Of a DNA stretch of 64,000 bases, positions 58,320 to 64,000 are shown piece by piece. A program made the translations under genes and the position numbers. The notes beneath the pieces are model-generated. The model saw only the letters and a program-made list of their open reading frames with translations. It ran no database searches and was not told the origin of the DNA. The DNA is from Vandiemenella viatica (lineage: Eukaryota > Arthropoda > Insecta > Orthoptera > Morabidae), in NCBI GenBank assembly GCA_031002005.1, contig JARYHS010008074.1, positions 11,602,924 to 11,666,923 on the forward strand, given 5' to 3'. Numbering within the stretch: the first letter of the stretch is position 1; every line of letters begins with the position of its first letter.

Positions 58320-58404
58320 CTGGGCGTGATGGGTAAAGGGTAGAGGTCGGAGGTTCGATCGCCCAAATTTTAGTTTTCCATAGTTTCCAGTAATTACTTC
58401 AAGA
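58320..58404 (+). mobile_element. Possible SINE family 1 remnant
   Basis: GGTCGGAGGTTCGATCGCCC has a B-box-like GGTTCGATC, followed by TTTTAGTTTTCCATAGTTTC, similar to the family 1 body. It is cut by the Penelope arm at 58405. Confidence 0.4.
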
Positions 58405-58505
58405 ATGTTTTATTTATTAATGTTTCTCGGGAAACAAACCGAGTAATATTATTATTTATACAGAATATTTCGACGACATAAATTTCCGTCGCCATCTTCA
58501 GGTGT
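58405..58505 (-). mobile_element. Penelope-like family X, solo terminal arm
   Basis: TTTCTCGGGAAACAAACCGA followed by GACGACATAAATTTCCGTCG and CCATCTTCAGGTG, the arm sequence of the 43891 copy, with no coding part. Confidence 0.75.
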
Positions 58506-58519
58506 CGCACAGTGTCGCA

Positions 58520-58920
58520 AAAAGCTGGCCAAAATATAAAGATTTGTACTCATATAAAAGTAATTTTTTGGGAATTATCGAGGTTGTTAGAGTTGTACAA
58601 TTTGTACCAAAGTTAGTACGTAAAGGTTATCGAAGTTGGTGATTGAGAATATGATATCAAAAAAAGAAAAAAAGAAAATGGCGAATCCAATATGGCGGGC
58701 AAATATTGATAAAAGTAATTTGATTCGTATAACAGTAATTTTTGGGATTTATCGAGGTTCCTGATAAAGATTATGACTTCAAACATTAAAAAAAAAAAAA
58801 AAAATAATAATAATAAAAAAAATGGTGGATCCAAGATGGCGGACGAAAATTGCTAAAAAAAATTATTTATATAAAAGTCAATATTTAGGGGTTGTTGTAG
58901 TAAGTGGCTAAAAACATAAG
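58520..58920 (+). repeat. Diverged tandem repeat with ATGGCGG blocks
   Basis: ATAAAAGTAATTTTTTGGGA and TTATCGAGG recur near 58555 and 58730, and AAAATGG(C/T)G(A/G)ATCCAA-ATGGCGG near 58676 and 58819. Spacing is about 140-175 bases with A-run expansion. Confidence 0.6.
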
Positions 58921-59022
58921 CTCCAAAAATCGATAGTACGAAAAAAGTACCAAATAGAAGATAGTATAAAATATTACAAAAAAATAATTTTATTTCAATT
59001 AAAGTTATTCAGTTAGTAAATT

Positions 59023-59372
59023 GTTTGTAGCTATAGTTAAAAGTTGACGTTTTATTCTTCTTTTTTCATCTTCATTATATTCTTCTTCTGCATCTTCATG
59101 TAAATCTTCATCATCTTCAAAGACTGTTTCTTCATCACCTACTTCGGAATCATCATAATCTTCCGTCACAGGAACTAAGAGGGCAACGGCTTCTGAAGAA
59201 AAATTCAGTTTGTTGATGATTTGCGTAGAGAAGAAATGTAGACGTCTGTGGTTGCCAACAATCTCCTGAGCACGTCCTCCATAGTCTTAAGCACGGAAAA
59301 GTTCCATAAAAATTATGCGATATTGCTTTATCAGCTTATTTGTTGATTCTTGAGCATCCTCCGACAGTTCAT
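59023..59372 (-). pseudogene. Acidic-tailed coding remnant with one internal stop
   Basis: The minus strand has one frame of about 115 codons: YELSEDAQESTNKLIKQYRI, IFMELFRA, a TAA, then GRAQEIVGNHRRLHFFSTQI, NKLNFSSEAVALLVPVTED and a run of D and E ending EEEYNEDEKRR, finishing with a TAA near 59023. It lacks a start codon, so simple ATG-based ORF searches miss it. The AxEIVGxHRRLxFFS...LxxEAxxLLVP pattern recalls the C-terminus of dispersed uncharacterised insect proteins, possibly the same family as 51120-52730, but I am not sure. Confidence 0.45.
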
Positions 59373-60084
59373 ACAATTATTAATTTATTTAATACTTATT
59401 TCTTCATACGTGTTTAAAAGCGTTAAAAAGGAACTCCACAAAGTATATAGAATATTTGTGCTTCAATAAACATGTAGTTTTTTATAATTATTAATGATAA
59501 AATTAACTTAATATTAATAATTTCATTTTAAAAAATCACCAACATTTAAAACGTGGTTCAAAGCCGGAGTTGGTGCTAGTAGATGGATTTGGAGGTTAAT
59601 TTACTAAGGTAATAATATATACTTGCGGAAACAGTGCAAAAGAAAGCGGAATATCGTGGAATTAATAACTTTAGTTTTTAAGCACATTTTAAAATTTTCT
59701 CCAGAATTTTCCGGTATTAAGTTAATTAAAAAAATATATGTGTAGTTAATGATTTAATAATTACGTAAATATATTTTAATTAGTAGGTACTTACTTCCTG
59801 GAACACCGTCTATATTTAAAATATTCGTTTCACTTACACAGAACACAAATATTTAACTTAAACGACAAGACTATTTTTTAGCCTGACCAGCTGCATGCGC
59901 CGCTAGCAATGAATTGCCGCGTTTGACCTAAAATAAAACGGAAAAAACGAACAGCTTATAGTTCGCATAACCGGCATTCAGTAGTCCCAACATTACTGTA
60001 GCCAACATGATAGTCAAAAAATCCTATCTAGAAACTTTTTTTTTTTTCCTTTTTGGCCACGTTTTCAAGATTCTGGCTCACTGT
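59373..60084. other. Unassigned AT-rich sequence
   Basis: No feature recognised. Confidence 0.5.
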
Positions 60085-62135
60085 GTGTCGCCGTATTAAG
60101 ACTTGAAGTTTGCCTTGAGCACGTTGTTTAAAAACTGGCATGGCAAAGTTACGTTGCCTAGCAGCATCTCAGACTTCATTAGACGCCCACGGAGCACAAA
60201 AAACAGTGTTGCGAACGAGCACCTCAATAACAGATATCCACGCACCACTTAGTTTGAAACCACAATTCCGGTTAACCAGATCCGACGCGAGGCGAATTTC
60301 AAACGATTCTGTAATAACGCTGTTCCAGAAGCCTTAGTTGATTCGATATCGATTTTCGATTCAATGGCCTTGTTCCAAACTATGTTCCGCCACCGCGGAT
60401 TTGTCCTTTTGCCCCAGGCGAACATGTCCGGCATGTTGAAACTACGTTGTTTAACACACCGTACTGTCTGGCCGATGTACTTCTTTCCTCATTCACACGG
60501 GATGAAATAAACTCTCGGTGTCCGAAGGTCAAGGTCTTCCCTTAGGAGCGCAAAATGTTCCTTAGTTTTGAATCATAATCCAATTTCTTGCTAGAACTCT
60601 TCCAAACCTCAATGTCGTGACGCCAGAGTACGTCAAGAATGCTAAGTGATTGTGTGGAACATTATCGAGGTCATTAGGCCCGCGGTTTACTTCCCGGAAT
60701 GCCAGTTGTAGCTGATGTTCACTGTATCCATTCTATCTGAAGGTATCACTTAGATGTTTTAACTCACCAGGTAGGCTGCCCTCATCACATATTGCCCAGG
60801 CCCTGCAGAAACGGAGTAATGAGCACTGTCTTGCGCTGTCCCGGATGGTGATGACTGCGCGTGTTTAGGTACAGGTCCGTGTATGTTGGCTTTCTGTACA
60901 CAGTGTTTACTAAAGTTCCATCGTATTTCTTTTCAATAAGAATGTCCAAAAAGGGCAGGGGGCCTTCGTTTTCCACCTCCAACATGAACTGGATGTTTGT
61001 GTTGATACTGTTCAGGTGAAGGAGAAACCTATCAATGTTGTCTCTACCATGGGGCCAAACGACAAATGTATTATCCACGTACCGATAAAAAGCACTGGGA
61101 TTCATGGAAGCACTTGTATAGAAATTAGCTATAAAATGTGACAAAGGACTACCCGTTGCTACTCCATCAATCTGTTCATAGTAGTACCCATCATACAAGA
61201 AGTACGACGATTGCGATGTGTGACGGAACAACTCAGCTAACTTGAGCTCGAAGTGCTGTTGTAGTAGAGACAGCATATCAGAGGAACCCTGGTGAAGAGG
61301 GAAACAACATCAAAACTCACCATCAAATCCTGTTGGCGCAGGCGAAGTTCTTTAACGTTGTTAATAAATTCCGCCGAGTTTTTCACATGGTGAGGACATC
61401 TTCCCACTACTGGTGATAACAGTCGGGTCAGGTATCGAGCCAGACAATAAGTGGCCGATCCAGTAGAACACACTATTGGCCGTAATGGTGTTCCTTGTTT
61501 ATGGATTTTAGGCAATGCATAAAGTCTGGGTGGAACAGCTGCGCGGGGTTGTAACTGTTTAATCTTCCAGTAGACCCGAACATTTCAGAAGAGCTACCGC
61601 ATTGGCTGGATCCTTCGAAACCTATCGGTAACAAGCGTACACCAAATTTTCTTCCACTTGCCGCTGATAATCTGCCATAGTAAGAAGCACCGAAGCTTTC
61701 CCCTAGTCTGCTGGTAGGAAGATAATATCTTCGTTGTGACCAAAGTGCCTTACACTCAGCAGTTGAGATGTTGGGCCGAGGCGGTTTGACCTTGCTTAAG
61801 ATTCGGCTGGTTTCTCGACTTATTTGTTCAGCAGCTCCCACAGGCAAACCACGAACGGCCAGCTGGACGCCAGTGAGATTTTCCCTGTATGAATGGTTTT
61901 CGGTACTGGCGCAAAATGTATCCCCTAAGATAACACCGAAATGGTGGCAGTGTTTAATTCAGCAACACTCAGATTAATTACTGTCCTTCTATCAGGTTCA
62001 GAAGAGGCGTTAACGTTGCGGGCAAGCCGGGCGATTTCTCGCATTGCATTGCCGTCGCACAGCGTTGAACTCCGTGTCTTTCAGGCGTCACAAAAACGTG
62101 TGGCACGCAATACGAGATTGAGAAACAGAATTTAA
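60085..62135 (-). pseudogene. Penelope-like element (family X), reverse transcriptase and GIY-YIG, long copy
   Basis: On the minus strand: LPVGAAEQISRET and EDIIFLPADWGKAS (N-terminal part, 61850-61700), PKIHKQGTPLRPIVCSTGSA (about 61512), HHVKNSAEFINNV, LMVSFDVVSLFTRVP (about 61325), YYYEQIDGVATGSPLS (about 61180), then AFYRYVDNTFVVWPHG (about 61090), with the catalytic YVDD changed to YVDN, LPFLDILIEKK, YRKPTYTDLYLNTRSHHHPG and, further down, HAGHVRLGQKDKSAVAEHS with FEIRLASDLVN of the GIY-YIG nuclease (60425-60280). Stops near 61270, 60785 and in the nuclease part. PLE reverse transcriptases are telomerase-like and autonomous copies carry both domains; this one is inactive. Confidence 0.9.
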
Positions 62136-62156
62136 CTCACGTCTGTGTAAACAGTT

Positions 62157-62733
62157 TTCCTGGGCGTTGTTTATTTATGATTTTTTTTTTGTCGGGAAAC
62201 TAACCGAGTAATGTTATTATTTATATAAAATATTTCGGCGACACAAATCTCCATCATCCATGTCCGACATGGTCGCCTGGGTCAAAGGGACAAATCCGCG
62301 GTGGCGAAACATAGTTTGAAATAAGGACATGGATTCGATTTCGAATCAACTAAGATGCTGGCACAAGCGAGAGGTTTCAGGGACAGCGTCATTACAGAAG
62401 CGTTTGAAATTCGCCTCGCGTCTGATCTGGTTAATCGGGGTTGTGGTTTCAAACTAAGTGATGCGTGGACACCTGTTATTGAGGCTGCTCGTCAGCAACG
62501 CTCTGTGTTTTGTGCTCCGCGGGCGTCTGAGATGCTGCTAGGCAACATAACAACGTCTGCCGTTTGCAAGCAAATTTTTAAACAACGTGCTCTAGGCAAA
62601 CCTCAAGTCTTACGATTACACCAGAAAACGGCGACGGAGCTTTGTGTCGCCGAAATATTGTCTGTTAATAATAATATTACTCGGTTTGTTTCCCAAGAAA
62701 CATTCATAAATAAACAACGCCGAGAAAAACTGC
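62157..62733 (+). mobile_element. Penelope-like element (family X), second short copy with inverted arms
   Basis: The left arm (62157-62250, TTGTCGGGAAACTAACCGAG, TTTCGGCGACACAAATCTCC) and right arm (62630-62733) are inverted mates. Between them the GIY-YIG part reads GRLGQRDKSAVAKHS, then AQARGFRDSVITEAFEIRLA and RGCGFKLSDAWTPVIEAARQ. Same architecture as 43891-44530, adjacent to the 5' side of the long minus-strand copy. Confidence 0.8.
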
Positions 62734-62888
62734 GTTCGTTTATATCTTCAAGAATCGTTTGCTTCACAATGCCAATGCATAATTCATCCCATTTGCCTAT
62801 CCTAAATCCTCTCCCTCCTCTAACAACCTCGACGTAAATTAAATCCTTTGACATTTTGAAGTTTAAAACACTTGAAAACGCATATTAT
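62734..62888. other. Possible SINE tail remnant
   Basis: ATGCATAATTCATCCCATTT and CCTCTAACAACCTCGACGTA weakly resemble the 3' part of SINE family 1. No head visible. Confidence 0.25.
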
Positions 62889-62889
62889 A

Positions 62890-63275
62890 CACTGAAGAGC
62901 CAAAGAAACTGGTATAGGACTGCGTATGGAAACACAGAAATACGTAAACACTCAGAGTACGGCGCTGCGGTCGGCAACTCCTATAAAAGGTAACAGGAGT
63001 CTGGCGCAGGCGTTGGATCGGTTCCTGCTGCTACAATGGCAGGTCATTACAATTTAAGTGAATTTGAACGTGGTGTTATAGAGGGCGCACGAGAGATGGG
63101 ACACAGCATCTCCGAGGTAGCGATGAGGTGGGGATTTTCTCGTACGATCATTTCACGAGTGCACCGTGAATATCTGGAATCGGGTAAAATATCAAATCTC
63201 CGATATCGCTGAGGCCGGAAAAAGATCCTGCAAGAATGGGACCAACGACGACTGAAGAGAACCGTTCAACGTGAC
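62890..63275 (+). pseudogene. Tc1/mariner transposon, left part
   Basis: The terminus CACTGAAGAGCCAAAGAAAC follows TA (62888-62889), as in Tc1 elements. At ATG 63036 a frame reads MAGHYNLSEFERGVIEGARE then MGHSISEVAMRWGFSRTIIS, a helix-turn-helix DNA-binding domain, and VHREYLESGKISNLRYR before a TGA (63210-63212). GRKKILQEWDQRRLKRTVQR continues in frame. The sequence stops matching at 63275, where another element begins. The catalytic DDE part, if still present, would lie past the window end. The stop makes it inactive. Confidence 0.85.
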
Positions 63276-64000
63276 CAGTGGCGGCCCTAGCAAATTTTTC
63301 AGGTGGTGCGAGTTTTCATTGTGGCGCTCCAAATGTGCAATCGTGATTAAGGTGTTCCTATACACAGATTGAAGACAACATAATTTTTTTTTTACATCCT
63401 GATATTATAAATGTAAAAGTTTGTTTACTTGGATGTTTTTACTGTTTCACGTCTAAACGGCTGAAAGGCTTAAGATAAAATTTGGAATAATGTTATTGGC
63501 TATCTACTTTTATCCCGATCGAAAAAGTAGTTCCCGTGGGATTCAAATACAAATAGTTGTATGAATGGTTTGTGAATTCCACTCGAGCATAGCCGAAGGC
63601 TGAAGATAGTTTTTATATATTAATAAACCTTAGAAAGATTATTATATGATAGCAGCAGTTTGAATTAAAAACTGTAAATATGGAACACACTATGTGTGAA
63701 AAGTTTTATTTAAGCTACTATGGCGTACATAATGCTCATATCACGTATATGTCAAATTCAAATAATTTTAATATTTTTTTCAACAAACAAATGAGGAAAT
63801 AAAATCATAACCAAAAGACGTAGATTACCATCTTCATCGCTTTTGTCCTTTGGCAATATTATTTTCTATAGATAAAATTGCAATATCTGAGTCTGCGTTT
63901 ACCATAAATAAGTTTTGATAAGTTTTAATTTATGGAAACTTTGTTCTCCTTTAACTACAGTTACAAACTATGGCTAGCAAAATTCGAAGTGCTGTCCACA
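63276..64000 (+). mobile_element. Left end of a hAT-like element, continuing past the window
   Basis: CAGTGGCGGCCCTAGC resembles hAT termini and appears exactly where the Tc1 sequence breaks. The candidate 8-bp duplication would be AACGTGAC (63268-63275). The interior is AT-rich, with a TTATAAATGTAAAAGTTTG motif near 63408 and no coding. The right end is outside the window. Confidence 0.5.

Noticed and set aside
1..64000. An intact host gene
   Set aside because: No continuous set of exons with conserved domains was found on either strand; all recognisable proteins are mobile-element derived and broken, except the short THAP exon.

Overview
This is a eukaryotic, AT-rich, intron- and repeat-laden stretch with no intact cellular gene that I can recognise. 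Almost everything interpretable is transposable-element (TE) sequence in various stages of decay. The TE set (tRNA-derived SINEs with a CGCATTCGGGAGGACG head, Jockey/I/RTE-type LINEs, Penelope-like elements with GIY-YIG nucleases, a Helitron, hAT and Harbinger MITEs, a Tc1 copy starting ACTGAAGAGCCAAAGAAACT, and THAP-bearing P-like elements) points to an insect with a large genome. The SINE and Tc1 sequences resemble ones I associate with orthopteroid (polyneopteran) insects; this assignment is an inference from memory, not a search. An exactly 1000-base run of N (1754-2753) is a scaffold gap.

Layout. 1-4.0 kb: AT-rich sequence, the gap, and two decayed minus-strand coding remnants. 4.46-5.95 kb: a hAT-like element (8-bp target duplication) with a second hAT MITE inside it. 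7.0-8.5 kb: a plus-strand LINE reverse transcriptase. 9.44-12.83 kb: a Helitron with Rep domain remnants and an inserted SINE. 13.0-17.0 kb: tRNA-like repeats, a Harbinger-type half-element carrying a hAT MITE, and a 41-bp minisatellite split by a P-like element. 17.3-19.4 kb: a GC-rich block and a minus-strand Jockey-type LINE broken by a SINE. 19.9-25.4 kb: MITE half, largely empty AT-rich DNA, a hAT (DUF4371-like) fragment and a second SINE family. 25.57-29.2 kb: a nearly complete minus-strand RTE-like LINE, also broken by a SINE. 29.57-33.10 kb: two near-identical P-like elements head to tail, separated and flanked by the same 8-bp duplication, each with a THAP first exon. 36.4-39.06 kb: complex direct/inverted repeats. 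39.06-43.25 kb: GC-rich block and an I-type LINE containing a hAT element that itself contains a Harbinger-type MITE. 43.9-48.1 kb: two Penelope-like families, both with inverted terminal arms. 51.1-52.7 kb: a decayed protein of an uncharacterised family. 54.6-55.0 kb: another hAT MITE. 58.3-62.7 kb: Penelope fragments, a small tandem repeat, an acidic-tailed coding remnant. 62.9-64 kb: a Tc1 element cut by the start of another hAT-like element.

There is no pathway or operon logic here; the relations between features are insertion relations. Several are dateable in order because target-site duplications and paralogous empty sites survive: LINE then hAT then Harbinger MITE (39.6-43.2 kb), LINE then SINE (18.3 kb, 27.7 kb), hAT then hAT MITE (4.7 kb), minisatellite then P-like element (15.0 kb). 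The most unusual structures are the tandem P-like elements sharing one 8-bp duplication, seen twice, and a 150-bp tandem-repeat module shared by the P-like and Harbinger-like families.
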